Source: Streptomyces sp. CoH27 (GTDB lineage Bacteria; Actinomycetota; Actinomycetes; Streptomycetales; Streptomycetaceae). From it: a stretch of DNA of 61,909 nucleotides. The position numbers were made by a program, and so were the translations under genes. The DNA lies in the NCBI RefSeq assembly GCF_020181035.1, contig NZ_JAIQYY010000015.1, positions 44,675 through 106,583 of the forward strand. Reading direction: 5' to 3'. Below are positions 31,765 to 41,059 of the stretch, in pieces (position 1 is the first letter of the stretch; the number at the start of each line of letters is the position of its first letter). Below the pieces are notes generated by a model that did no database searches, was not told where the DNA came from, and saw only the letters and a list, made by a program, of their open reading frames with translations.

Positions 31765-33558
31765 TCACTCCACCCCGATGAGCAGCAGCGCCCCCTGCCG
31801 GCCTCCCCGGTACACCACGGTGTCGACGGCGAGGTAGGACTCGCGCACCCGGGTCTCCAGGTGGTCGGTGACGGTCTCGGGGGCCTCGTCGCCCACGACA
31901 AGGGTGACCAGCTCGCCGCCGGCCTGGAGCATGCGGTCCAGGACGGTGACCGCGGTGGCGGTGACGTCGGCGCCGATCACCGCCACGTCGCCGTCGATCA
32001 GCCCGAGGACGTCCCCGGCCTGGCAGATGCCGGCGGTCGTCCAGGACTCGTGCTCGGCGACGACGACCTCGGCGTACCGGGTGGCGCCGGCCGCCGAGGT
32101 CATCTGGACGACGTCCTCGTCGAACCGGCGTCCCGGCTCGTGCACGGCGAGCGCGGCAATTCCCTGGACCGCCGAGCGGGTCGGGATCAGGGCCACGCGG
32201 ATGCCCTCGGCGCGGGCCTGCTCGGCGGCCGCGGCGGCCGTGTGGCGCAGCTCGGCGTCGTTGGGCAGCAGGACGACCTCGCGCGCGTGGGCCCGCCGTA
32301 CCGCCTGCACCAGCTCCCCGCTGGCGGGCGGCTCCCCTGGGCGCGCGAGCACCGCGGTGGCGCCGGCCTCGGCGTACAGCCCGGCCAGGCCCTCGCCCGG
32401 CACGACAGCGACGACGGCCCGCTGCACCCGCTCGCGCGGGGGCCGTCCGCGCCCGGTGTGCACGTCCCCGAGCCCGAAGTGCGTGATCCGGATCCGGTAC
32501 GGCCGCCCGGCCTCCACGCCCGCCTCCACGGCGGCACCGGCGTCGTCCACGTGCACATGGACGTTCCACAGCCCGTCGCCGCCGACCACGACCAGGGAGT
32601 CACCGAGGGCGTCGAGCCTTCCCCGGAGCCGGTCCACGGCCGTGTCGTCGGCTTCCAGGAGGTAGATCACCTCGTAGGCGGGCCCGTCGGGACCGTTTCC
32701 GTCGGCACACGGCCCGTTGCCGGAAACGAGCGCCACACGCGCGTGCGCCTCGGAATCGACGGCCACGACGCCCGAGCCCCCCGGCGCCTGCCGTACCGTC
32801 TCCCCCGTGCAGGCCTCCACCAGTGCGCCCAGCACCGCCACGAGGCCGCATCCGCCCGCGTCGACCACTCCGGCCCTGCCCAGCACCTCCAGCTGGCCCG
32901 GAGTCGCCGCCAGGGCCGCTCGGGCGCCCTCGTAGGCCGCGCGCGCGACCGCCCCGCAGTCGCCCTCGGCTCCCTCGGCGGCGTCGGCGGCGGCCGAGGC
33001 GACCGTCAGCACCGTCCCCTCCACGGGGTGGGCCACAGCCTGCCGGGCGGAGTCGGCGGCCCGCCGCAGCGCCAGCCGCAGCCCGGCACCGTCGGTGCGG
33101 GACTCGTCACCGACGGCCTCGTCGTCCTCGGCGAGCACCTGGGCCATCCCCCGCAGCAGCTGCGCGAGGATCGTCCCGGAGTTGCCCCGGGCGCCGATGA
33201 GCGCGCCGTGGGCCATCGCGTGCACGGCGTCCGCGAGGGACGGCTCCCCGTCGCCCGCCTCGTAACCGGAGAACACGGCCTCCACGGCCGTCGCCGCCGA
33301 TTCCAGGGTGAGGTAGAGGTTCGTGCCGGTGTCCCCGTCGGCCACCGGGTAGACGTTGATCGCGTCGATCTCCTCGCGGGCCTGCCCCAGTGCGCCGAGG
33401 GCCAGACCGCACCAGGTGCGCACCGCGAGAGCATCGAAGAATGTCTGCGGCACCTGCGCCACCTGCGCCTCCCTGAGCCGGCCGTACGTGGGACGCAGCG
33501 TAGACCCCGATCGGGCGTCCGGCGGAAGAGGGCCGGGAGCGGGGCCCTGAGCTGCCAT
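31765..33558 (-). CDS. DAK-domain fatty acid kinase catalytic subunit (FakA-like)
   Basis: A 597-residue DhaL/DegV-type kinase similar to FakA, which phosphorylates fatty acids held by a DegV-family FakB. N-terminal DhaL domain (about 45-235): INVYPVADGDTGTNLYLTLESA with the metal-binding Asp residues, HGALIGARGNSGTILAQLLRG nucleotide loop, RAGVVDAGGCGLVAVLGALVEA. The middle and C-terminal domains carry NVHVHVDDAGAAVEAG and the long Rossmann-like C-terminus ending GALLLIGVE. ATG 33558 has AGGA eight bases upstream. Divergent from rpmB. No fakB gene in the window; actinobacterial FakA homologues lie near rpmB and recG, as here. Confidence 0.88.
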   Translation of the reverse strand: MAAQGPAPGPLPPDARSGSTLRPTYGRLREAQVAQVPQTFFDALAVRTWCGLALGALGQAREEIDAINVYPVADGDTGTNLYLTLESAATAVEAVFSGYEAGDGEPSLADAVHAMAHGALIGARGNSGTILAQLLRGMAQVLAEDDEAVGDESRTDGAGLRLALRRAADSARQAVAHPVEGTVLTVASAAADAAEGAEGDCGAVARAAYEGARAALAATPGQLEVLGRAGVVDAGGCGLVAVLGALVEACTGETVRQAPGGSGVVAVDSEAHARVALVSGNGPCADGNGPDGPAYEVIYLLEADDTAVDRLRGRLDALGDSLVVVGGDGLWNVHVHVDDAGAAVEAGVEAGRPYRIRITHFGLGDVHTGRGRPPRERVQRAVVAVVPGEGLAGLYAEAGATAVLARPGEPPASGELVQAVRRAHAREVVLLPNDAELRHTAAAAAEQARAEGIRVALIPTRSAVQGIAALAVHEPGRRFDEDVVQMTSAAGATRYAEVVVAEHESWTTAGICQAGDVLGLIDGDVAVIGADVTATAVTVLDRMLQAGGELVTLVVGDEAPETVTDHLETRVRESYLAVDTVVYRGGRQGALLLIGVE

Positions 33559-33653
33559 GGTAGTTTCCTAGGGCGGACGCAGTCGTTGTATGCTGCTCCG
33601 GTTGCCCGATCCACATCGGGCTGTTCCCCTGGCACCGCCATTCAGATTCAGGT

Positions 33654-33694
33654 CTTACGATCTCGATTCCCGGCATGCCGGGATTAACCGTAAG
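33654..33694 (+). promoter_or_regulatory. Structured leader upstream of rpmB
   Basis: Nested dyads in the 5' leader: an outer stem cttacg/cgtaag (33654-33659, 33689-33694) around an inner palindrome tcccggcatgccggga (33668-33683). The base of the structure ends 26 bases before the GTG. Could be autogenous control of L28 or a DNA site; sequence alone does not tell. Confidence 0.45.
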
Positions 33695-33720
33695 TGCATC
33701 TGAAGTCTTTGGAGTGACCC

Positions 33721-33906
33721 GTGGCTGCCAACTGCGACGTCTGCGGCAAGGGGCCGGGCTTCGGCAACAACATCTCGCACTCGCACCGCCGTACGTCCCG
33801 CCGCTGGAACCCGAACATCCAGCGTGTGCGTACCGTGGTCGGCGGGACGCCGAAGCGCGTGAACGCCTGCACCTCGTGCATCAAGGCCGGCAAGGTCTCG
33901 CGCTGA
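33721..33906 (+). CDS. rpmB: 50S ribosomal protein L28
   Basis: A 61-residue large-subunit protein: MAANCDVCGKGPGFGNNISHSHRRTSRRWNPNIQ is diagnostic. CDVC and CTSC show the zinc-binding (C+) form. GTG 33721 has GGAGTG at a suitable distance. Monocistronic, with a leader structure upstream and a terminator downstream. Streptomycetes also carry zinc-free paralogues under Zur control elsewhere. Confidence 0.98.
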   Translation: MAANCDVCGKGPGFGNNISHSHRRTSRRWNPNIQRVRTVVGGTPKRVNACTSCIKAGKVSR

Positions 33907-33948
33907 CGCCAACAGCTGAGCGCGCGGCCACTGCTGGTTCGCTGCACT

Positions 33949-33981
33949 GAGCCGGTCCACCTCTGGGTGGGCCGGCTCTTT
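33949..33981 (+). terminator. rpmB terminator
   Basis: Arms 33949-33961 and 33966-33978 pair over 13 bases with one wobble and a four-base loop (tctg), followed by ttt. Confidence 0.85.
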
Positions 33982-33982
33982 G

Positions 33983-34037
33983 CCGTACCCACGCACGCCG
34001 TACCCACGCACGCCGTACCCACGCACGCCGTACCCAG
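33983..34037. repeat. Tandem 15-bp repeat
   Basis: Three identical copies of ccgtacccacgcacg (33983-34027) and a partial fourth (ccgtacccaggcgcc). It lies between the rpmB terminator and the thiD stop, where copy number can vary without coding cost. Confidence 0.85.
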
Positions 34038-34069
34038 GCGCCCTGCCCACGCGCCGTACCCCAGCCGGA

Positions 34070-34851
<782 letters not shown>

Positions 34852-34855
<4 letters not shown>

Positions 34856-35817
34856 GACTCGATGTCCCCGAAGTGGTCCCAGCCGCCCTTGCTGGTCCAG
34901 GGCGCCCCGTCGACGGTCACCTGGGGCAGCGCGGAGGGGTTGAGGACCTCGCCGATGACCTTCCAGCGGGCCGGCAGCTTGGTGTCCGGCGGGAAGGTCG
35001 CGACGATCGCGTGGTCCTCTCCCCCGGTCAGCACCCACTGCAGCGGGTCCACGCCGACAGCCTGACCGATGTCGTTCATCTGGGTCGGGATGTCGATCGC
35101 GCCGGAGCGGATGTCGATGCGGACCTTGCTCGCCTCGGCGATGTGCCCGAGGTCGGCGATCAGGCCGTCGCTCACGTCGCACATCGCGGTCGCGCCGAGC
35201 CCCGCGGCGGCCGGGCCCGCGTGGTAGGGCGGCTCGGGGCGGCGGTGGGCCTCCACGAAGGCGCGCGGGGAGCGGAAGCCGCGGGAGAGGACCGCGTAAC
35301 CGGCCGCGGACCAGCCCAGCCAGCCCGTGACGGCCACCAGGTCGCCCGGCTGGGCTCCCGCGCGCGTGACGGGCTCCTGGTTGCGCAGATCACCGAGCGC
35401 GGTGATCGACACCATGATCGTGTCGCCGCGTACGACGTCCCCGCCGACCACGGAGGCGCCCGCGACCTGGCACTCGTCGCGCAGGCCGTCCATCAGCTCG
35501 CTCGGCCAGGTCACCGGCAGTTCGGCGGGCACGACCAGGCCGAGCAGCAGGGCGGTCGGCACGGCGCCCATCGCGGCGATGTCGGCGAGGTTCTGGGCGG
35601 CCGCCTTGCGTCCCACGTCGTACGCCGTGGACCAGTCGCGGCGGAAGTGCCGCCCCTCCAGCAGGATGTCGGTGCTCGCCACCACGCGCCGGTCGGGCGC
35701 GGCGACCACCGCGGCGTCGTCGCCGGGGCCGATCCGCACCGCCGGGGTGGTGGTGAGACGGGAGGTGAGCTCCCTGATGAGCCCGAATTCCCCGAGCTCA
35801 CCAACAGTGCCCTTCAT
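34852..35817 (-). CDS. thiL: Thiamine-monophosphate kinase
   Basis: Phosphorylates thiamine monophosphate to the pyrophosphate cofactor; 321 residues, PurM-like fold. Landmarks: N-terminal MKGTVGELGEFGLIRELT, IGPGDDAAVV with metal-binding Asps, STDILLEGRHFRRDW, GRKAAAQNLADIAAMGAVPTALLLGLV, GASVVGGDVVRGD, and AMCDVSDGLIADLGHIAEAS. ATG 35817 has GGGGAG nine to ten bases upstream. First gene of thiL-thiD. Confidence 0.95.
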
Positions 35818-36088
35818 TTCCCTGGCTCCCCTTCTCTGCCTTGCCGTGCCCACTCGCGCGTCATCAGTGTCCCCGATACGGTCGAGATGACCGTCGTTGC
35901 GGTTGGTCCGACCGTCCGCTGCGGTCAGGATGACCGTCCGTTGCGGTCGAAGGCGACCGTCAACCTCCGCCGTGCCTGCACCCTGGCGCGCAAGCCCGGT
36001 TCCCGCAGGTCTCCCCTCGGGGAGCGGCGACGCGATACCGTGGCGTTCCTTTTCCCCACATGATCCTCGTGGCCGCCCTGGAGGTTCC

Positions 36089-36322
36089 GTGGTACAGGCG
36101 TACATCCTGATCCAGACGGAGGTCGGCAAGGCGTCGACCGTCGCCGAGACCATCAGCAAGATCCCTGGAGTGATCCAGGCCGAGGACGTGACGGGTCCGT
36201 ACGACGTCATCGTGCGCGCCCAGGCCGACACGGTCGACGATCTCGGCCGCATGGTGGTCGCCAAGGTCCAGCAAGTGGACGGCATCACCCGCACCCTGAC
36301 CTGCCCGGTCGTGCATCTGTAG
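36089..36322 (+). CDS. Stand-alone Lrp/AsnC ligand-binding (RAM) domain protein
   Basis: A 77-residue protein that consists only of the effector-binding domain of Lrp/AsnC regulators: VQAYILIQTEVGKASTVAETI, IPGVIQAEDVTGPYDVIVRAQAD, VDGITRTLTCPVVHL. There is no helix-turn-helix. Such one-domain proteins oligomerise and bind amino acids and may modulate full-length Lrp proteins. GTG 36089 with GGAGG five bases upstream. Divergent from thiL-thiD and directly before a lipoprotein gene, 20 bases apart, so possibly co-transcribed. Confidence 0.85.
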   Translation: MVQAYILIQTEVGKASTVAETISKIPGVIQAEDVTGPYDVIVRAQADTVDDLGRMVVAKVQQVDGITRTLTCPVVHL

Positions 36323-36342
36323 CCCCCGTCTACGCTTGGCCG

Positions 36343-36864
36343 GTGAACATGTTCCGTCACCGGCCCCTCGTCCTGCTCGCGCCCGCGCTGCTGCTCGCGG
36401 TCGCGGGCTGTTCCTCGGCAGACGACAGCGCGACGGTGGCGGTTCCCACCCCCGACGCGAAGACGGCTCCGGTGTGCCGGGCCCTGCACCGGGTCCTGCC
36501 GCAGAAGCTCGACGGTCGCAGCCGCAACGACCCCGCACCCCGGTCCGCCTACACGGCGGGCTGGGGAAGCCCGGCGATCATACTGCGCTGCGGTGTCGCA
36601 CGGCCGCCGAAGATGGTCGATCCGAAGGTGGCCGAAGGGGGCGACCGTGACGCGATCGCGGGCGGGGTGGACGGCGTCGACTGGCTGATGGAGAAGCAGG
36701 GCGACGGCACCTGGCGGTTCACCACGGCCAATCGCACGGCCTATGTGCAGGTCAGCCTGCCCAAGGGGATGTCCGCGCAGGAGGAGGGCACGACGGTGCT
36801 CACGGGGCTCGCGTCGGCCGTGAAGGAGGCGGTCCCGACGGGGATCGCCTCCATGCGCGGATGA
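36343..36864 (+). CDS. DUF3515 family lipoprotein
   Basis: A 173-residue secreted lipoprotein. Signal peptide MNMFRHRPLVLLAPALLLAVAGCSSAD with lipobox LAVAGC (Cys24 about). The mature part has the DUF3515 pattern: VCRALHRVLPQKLDGRSRN, WGSPAIILRCGVARPP, GVDWLMEKQGDGTWRFTTANRTAYVQVSLP. Conserved in actinobacteria, function unknown. GTG 36343 or ATG 36349 could start it; neither has a strong ribosome site. Convergent with ddl, 12 bases apart. Confidence 0.88.
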   Translation: MNMFRHRPLVLLAPALLLAVAGCSSADDSATVAVPTPDAKTAPVCRALHRVLPQKLDGRSRNDPAPRSAYTAGWGSPAIILRCGVARPPKMVDPKVAEGGDRDAIAGGVDGVDWLMEKQGDGTWRFTTANRTAYVQVSLPKGMSAQEEGTTVLTGLASAVKEAVPTGIASMRG

Positions 36865-36876
36865 CCTGCCGGCCGG

Positions 36877-38034
36877 TCAGCGAAGCCCGGTCGGGCGGCG
36901 CAGCGCGGCCTGGACCAGGCGGTCGATCAGCTCGGGGTAGCTGACGCCGGTGGCCTGCCACATCTGCGGGTACATCGAGATCGGCGTGAAGCCGGGCAGG
37001 GTGTTGACCTCGTTGATCACGAACTCGCCGTCCTCGGTGAGGAAGAAGTCCGCGCGGACCAGGCCCTCGCAGGAGACCGCCTCGAACGCCTCCACCGCGA
37101 GCCGGCGCACCTCGGCCGTCTGCTCCTCGGTGAGCGGCGCCGGGACGATGCCGGGCGTGGAGTCGATGTACTTGGCCTCGAAGTCGTAGTACGCGTGCGC
37201 GTCCGGCGGCGGGATCTCGGCCGGCACGGAGGCGCGCGGGCCGTCCTCGAACTCCAGGACGCCGCACTCGATCTCACGGCCGCGTACGGCGGCCTCGACC
37301 AGGATCTTGGGGTCGTGCGCCTGCGCGGTGGCGATCGCCTCGTCCAGGCCGGACAGGTCGTCGACCTTGGTGATGCCGATGGACGACCCCGCGCGCGCGG
37401 GCTTCACGAACAGCGGCCAGCCGTACTCGCCGGCGAAGTCGATGATCTTCTTGCGGGCGGCGGACTCGTCCTGCGCCCACTCGCGGGGGCGGATCACCAG
37501 GTACGGGCCGACCTTGAGCCCGAAGGAGGTGAAGACCCGCTTCATGTACTCCTTGTCCTGGCCGACGGCCGAGGCGAGCACACCGGCACCCACGTACGGC
37601 ACCCCGGACAGCTCCAGGAGGCCCTGGAGGGTGCCGTCCTCGCCGTAGGGGCCGTGGAGCACCGGGAAGACCACGTCGACCTCGCCGAGCGCCTTGGGCA
37701 CGGAGCCGGGCTCGGTGTAGACGACCTCGCGGTTGGCCGGGTCGACGGGGAGCACCACGCCGCCCTCGTGCGACTCGGCGAGCTGGTCGACGCTGGGCGT
37801 GCGGCGGTCGGTGATGGCCATGCGCTCGGGCTCGTCGGCGGTGAGCGCCCACCGGCCGTCCTGGGTGATGCCGATCGGCAGGACGTCGTACTTCGTCCGG
37901 TCGATGGCCTTGAGGACGGCGCCGGCGGTGACCACGGAGATCCCGTGTTCGGAGCTGCGCCCGCCGAACACGACGGCCACACGCGGCTTCCGCGACGGCT
38001 GCTCAGGGCTCTGGGGAAGGTTCTCGGTGCTCAT
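36877..38034 (-). CDS. ddl: D-alanine--D-alanine ligase
   Basis: ATP-grasp enzyme that makes the D-Ala-D-Ala dipeptide for peptidoglycan; 385 residues (the long, DdlA-like form). Motifs: VAVVFGGRSSEHGISVVTAGAVL, VVFPVLHGPYGEDGTLQGLLE, GVPYVGAGVLASAVGQDKEYMKRVF, PLFVKPARAGSSIGITKV, and the C-terminal RADFFLTEDGEFVINEVNTLPGFTPISMYP with the metal-binding residues. ATG 38034; ribosome site weak. Lies 81 bases downstream of gpsA on the same strand, so probably in the plsC-gpsA-ddl operon. Confidence 0.96.
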   Translation of the reverse strand: MSTENLPQSPEQPSRKPRVAVVFGGRSSEHGISVVTAGAVLKAIDRTKYDVLPIGITQDGRWALTADEPERMAITDRRTPSVDQLAESHEGGVVLPVDPANREVVYTEPGSVPKALGEVDVVFPVLHGPYGEDGTLQGLLELSGVPYVGAGVLASAVGQDKEYMKRVFTSFGLKVGPYLVIRPREWAQDESAARKKIIDFAGEYGWPLFVKPARAGSSIGITKVDDLSGLDEAIATAQAHDPKILVEAAVRGREIECGVLEFEDGPRASVPAEIPPPDAHAYYDFEAKYIDSTPGIVPAPLTEEQTAEVRRLAVEAFEAVSCEGLVRADFFLTEDGEFVINEVNTLPGFTPISMYPQMWQATGVSYPELIDRLVQAALRRPTGLR

Positions 38035-38115
38035 ATCGCGTTGAGAGTACCCGTTGGTAGAGCCCGGATACAGCGTCGACTCCGCCCGGGAACGGACAAA
38101 GACGGGCGGGTTCGC

Positions 38116-39126
38116 TCAGCGTCGTTCCGGCTTCGCGCTGCGCGACATCAGCTCCTTGACGGCGGTCACCGGCGACTTGCCCTCGTGCACGATGGCGACG
38201 ACCGTCTCGGTGATGGGCATGTCGACGCCGTGCCGGCGGGCCAGATCCAGCACGGACTCGCAGGACTTGACGCCCTCGGCGGTCTGCTTGGTGACCGCGA
38301 TGGTCTCCTCAAGGGTCATGCCCTTGCCGAGGTTGGTGCCGAAGGTGTGGTTGCGCGACAGCGGCGAGGAGCAGGTGGCCACCAGGTCGCCGAGGCCCGC
38401 GAGTCCGGCGAAGGTCAGCGGGTCGGCGCCGAGCGCGACTCCGAGCCGCGCGGTCTCGGCGAGGCCGCGGGTGATGAGCGAGCCCTTGGCATTGTCGCCG
38501 AGCCCCATGCCGTCCGCGATGCCGACGGCGAGCCCGATGACGTTCTTCACGGCACCGCCGAGCTCGCAGCCCACCACGTCGGTCTCCGTGTAGGGGCGGA
38601 AGTACGGCGTGTGGCAGGCGGCCTGCAGGCGGCGGGCGACGGCCTCGTCGGCGCAGGCGACGACGGCGGCGGCGGGCATCCGGGCGGCGATCTCGCGGGC
38701 CAGGTTGGGTCCGGTGACGACGGCGATGCGCTCCGGGCCGACCTTGGCGACGTCCTGGATGACCTCGCTCATCCGCATGGTGGAACCGAGTTCGACGCCC
38801 TTCATCAGGGAGACGAGCACGGTGTCCGGGGCCAGCAGCGGGGTCCACTCGGCGAGGTTCTCGCGCAGGGTCTGGGAGGGCACGGACAGGACCGTGAAGT
38901 CGGCGCCGGCCAGCGCCTCGGCGGGGTCGGTGGTCGCCCGGACGTTCTCGGGGAGTTCGACGCCCGGCAGGTAGTCGGGGTTGGTGCGGGTGGTGTTGAT
39001 CGCCTCCGCGACCTCGGCTCGCCGGGCCCACAGGGTGACCTCGCATCCGGCGTCGGCGAGCACGATGGCGAAGGCCGTGCCCCACGAACCGGCGCTGAAG
39101 ACCGCCGCCTTGACCGCCTTGCTCAC
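38116..39126 (-). CDS. gpsA: Glycerol-3-phosphate dehydrogenase [NAD(P)+]
   Basis: Makes sn-glycerol-3-phosphate for phospholipid synthesis; 336 residues. Rossmann motif AVFSAGSWGTAFAIVLADAG, where the more usual form is G-x-G-x-x-G/S-W-G, so the first glycine is replaced by Ser. Substrate lysine region SLMKGVELGS, GPNLAREIAARMPAAAVVA, and the catalytic LGGAVKNVIGLAVGIADGMGLGDNAKGSLITRGLAE. GTG 39126 overlaps the plsC stop (GTGA). Confidence 0.95.
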   Translation of the reverse strand: MSKAVKAAVFSAGSWGTAFAIVLADAGCEVTLWARRAEVAEAINTTRTNPDYLPGVELPENVRATTDPAEALAGADFTVLSVPSQTLRENLAEWTPLLAPDTVLVSLMKGVELGSTMRMSEVIQDVAKVGPERIAVVTGPNLAREIAARMPAAAVVACADEAVARRLQAACHTPYFRPYTETDVVGCELGGAVKNVIGLAVGIADGMGLGDNAKGSLITRGLAETARLGVALGADPLTFAGLAGLGDLVATCSSPLSRNHTFGTNLGKGMTLEETIAVTKQTAEGVKSCESVLDLARRHGVDMPITETVVAIVHEGKSPVTAVKELMSRSAKPERR

Positions 39127-39932
39127 TTGCCCTGCCCCTCCGGTTCGCTGCCCTGCGTCTGTGCCTGGTGGGTCTGCGTCTGGGTCTGCGTCTCGGTCTG
39201 CGCCCGGGTGCGGCGCCGCTGTTCGATCCGCTCGCGGCGCGGGTCGTAGGGCGTCGCGGGCGCCTTCTCGCCGCGGATCTCCTCCAGCTGGCGGGTGATG
39301 GCCGCCATGATGACCTCGGTGGCCTCCTTGAGCAGCTCCGGGGTCATCTCCTTGCCGTAGAAGCGCGAGAGGTCCACGGGCGGGCCCGCGAGCACGTGGT
39401 GCGTCTTGCGCGGGAAGAGGTTCGGCTTCTTGGCGTACGCCGGCAGCAGTTCGTTGGCGCCCCACTGGGCGACCGGAATCACCGGGCACTTGGTCTGCAG
39501 GGCCACGCGGGCGGCGCCCGTCTTGCCGGTCATGGGCCAGCCGTCCGGGTCGCGGGTGAGGGTGCCCTCGGGGTAGAAGGCGACGCACTCGCCGCGCTCC
39601 ACGGCGTCGATCGCGGCCCGGAAGGCGCTGAGCGCGTCGGTGGACTCGCGGTAGACGGGGATCTGCCCGGTGCCGCGCATGGCGGCGCCGATGAATCCCT
39701 TCTTGAAAAGTCCGCTCTTCGCCAGGAATCGCGGAACACGTCCGGTGTTGTACTGATAGTGCGCGTACGCGAAGGGGTCCACGTGGGAATTGTGGTTCAC
39801 CACGGTGATAAATCCGTCCTCGGCCGGAATGTGCTCCATTCCGCGCCAGTCCCGCTTGATCAGAATCACCAGCGGCGGTTTGCAGATCACCGCGGCCAAG
39901 CGGTACCAGAAGCCGATTCTGCGGCGGGGCAC
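39123..39932 (-). CDS. plsC: 1-acyl-sn-glycerol-3-phosphate acyltransferase (PlsC family)
   Basis: Acyltransferase of 269 residues for phosphatidate synthesis at the membrane. Membrane-associated N-terminus (IGFWYRLAAVICKPPLVILI), catalytic NHNSHVDPF (H-x4-D block I), GFIGAAMRGTGQIPVYRES (block II), FYPEGTLTRD (block III), VIPVAQWGANE (block IV). The last 25 residues are a low-complexity Thr/Gln tail (TETQTQTQTHQAQTQ). GTG 39932 has GAGGAAGG eight bases upstream. Coupled to gpsA, whose product feeds the same pathway. Confidence 0.93.
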   Translation of the reverse strand: MPRRRIGFWYRLAAVICKPPLVILIKRDWRGMEHIPAEDGFITVVNHNSHVDPFAYAHYQYNTGRVPRFLAKSGLFKKGFIGAAMRGTGQIPVYRESTDALSAFRAAIDAVERGECVAFYPEGTLTRDPDGWPMTGKTGAARVALQTKCPVIPVAQWGANELLPAYAKKPNLFPRKTHHVLAGPPVDLSRFYGKEMTPELLKEATEVIMAAITRQLEEIRGEKAPATPYDPRRERIEQRRRTRAQTETQTQTQTHQAQTQGSEPEGQGK

Positions 39933-40130
39933 TAGGACACCTTCCTCTAGGGGCTGCCACCCCGGCGGGGGCCGCAACAGTGTCGCCCCGGGCCGCCGGT
40001 CTGTCGAGAACACCGTACGCCCGCCCGTCGCCCACCCCACCCTTGCCAGGAGCTTCGCGCACCCCCTGTTTTTCGTGTCCTCGGATCGGCCAGGTGACAA
40101 TGAGCGCGACAAGAGAGGGGCGGTACGCCG

Positions 40131-40766
40131 GTGCAGTGGAGCTTGGTCATCCCCCTGAAACCGTTGGCGCGGGCCAAGACCAGGCTGTCGGACACGGCGG
40201 CGGACGGGGTGCGCCCGGGGCTGGCGCTGGCGTTCGCGCAGGACACGGTGGCGGCGGCGCTGGCGTGTGAGGCCGTGGCGAGTGTGGCGGTCGTCACGGA
40301 CGACGAGCGGGCCGGCCGCGAGCTGGCGGCACTGGGCGCACGCATCGTCCCCGACACCCCCGCGGACGGCCTGAACGCCGCTCTGGCGCACGGCGCGGCC
40401 GTGGTACGCGCATATCGCCCCTGCGCCCCCGTAGCGGCCCTGAACGCCGATCTGCCGGCCCTGCGCCCGCTCGAACTGGCCCGTGTACTGGCGGCCGCAG
40501 CGGAATTCCCCCGCGCGTTTCTCGCGGACGCGGCGGAGATCGGCACGACGTTGCTGGCTGCGGGCCCGGAACAGGAATTGCACCCGGCGTTCGGCCCCGA
40601 TTCGCGCAACCGCCACCGCACCTCGGGCGCAAAGGAACTCACCCTGGCCGGCGTGGATTCGGTACGGCAGGACGTGGACACCGGGAATGATCTGCGCGCG
40701 GCGCTGGCCCTGGGGGTGGGGCCGTACACGACTGCTGCTGCGGCGGGTCTGCTGAGCGCCCCGTAG
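40131..40766 (+). CDS. cofC: 2-phospho-L-lactate / phosphoenolpyruvate guanylyltransferase (CofC/FbiD)
   Basis: Coenzyme F420 synthesis enzyme that activates PEP or phospholactate with GTP; 211 residues. Motifs: VIPLKPLARAKTRLS, VVTDDERAGRELAALGARIVPD, AALNADLPALRPLELARVL, and LHPAFGPDSRNRHRTSGA with the substrate-binding Ser/Arg. GTG 40131 has GAGAGGGG about nine bases upstream. Divergent from plsC. An F420 role fits the presence of a luciferase-like oxidoreductase earlier in the window. Confidence 0.92.
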   Translation: MQWSLVIPLKPLARAKTRLSDTAADGVRPGLALAFAQDTVAAALACEAVASVAVVTDDERAGRELAALGARIVPDTPADGLNAALAHGAAVVRAYRPCAPVAALNADLPALRPLELARVLAAAAEFPRAFLADAAEIGTTLLAAGPEQELHPAFGPDSRNRHRTSGAKELTLAGVDSVRQDVDTGNDLRAALALGVGPYTTAAAAGLLSAP

Positions 40767-40776
40767 GCTGAACATC

Positions 40777-40980
40777 ATGCAGGCCACGGCATACACCTAC
40801 GACCCGGCGACGCGCAGCGGACAGGTGCTGCTCGACGACGGCACCCCCCTCCCCTACGACACCGCCGCGTTCGACGCCGGGGGCCTGTTGCTCCTGCGGC
40901 CCGGGCAGCGGGTGCGGATCGAGACCGAGGGCGAGGGGAACGCCCTGCGGATCACGCTCGTCACGCTGCAGACCCTGTAA
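40777..40980 (+). CDS. Small conserved protein, function unknown
   Basis: A 67-residue protein, MQATAYTYDPATRSGQVLLD, DGTPLPYDTAAFDAGGLLLL, RPGQRVRIETEGEGNALRIT. The strand-rich pattern with GQVLLDDGT and RPGQRVRIE resembles a cold-shock/S1-like small beta-barrel, but RNA-binding aromatic motifs are absent. Starts 10 bases after cofC, so likely co-transcribed. No signal peptide. Confidence 0.8.
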   Translation: MQATAYTYDPATRSGQVLLDDGTPLPYDTAAFDAGGLLLLRPGQRVRIETEGEGNALRITLVTLQTL

Positions 40981-41007
40981 CTGCCCGTACTGCCTTCACA
41001 CACGCCG

Positions 41008-41038
41008 CGGGCCGGGCTCCCCGAGGGAGTCCGGCCCG
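41008..41038. terminator. Bidirectional terminator before hupS
   Basis: Arms 41008-41021 and 41025-41038 pair over 14 bases with one mismatch/wobble and a three-base loop, between convergent genes. Confidence 0.85.
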
Positions 41039-41059
41039 GCGCGTGAGTGCCCTGTGGAC

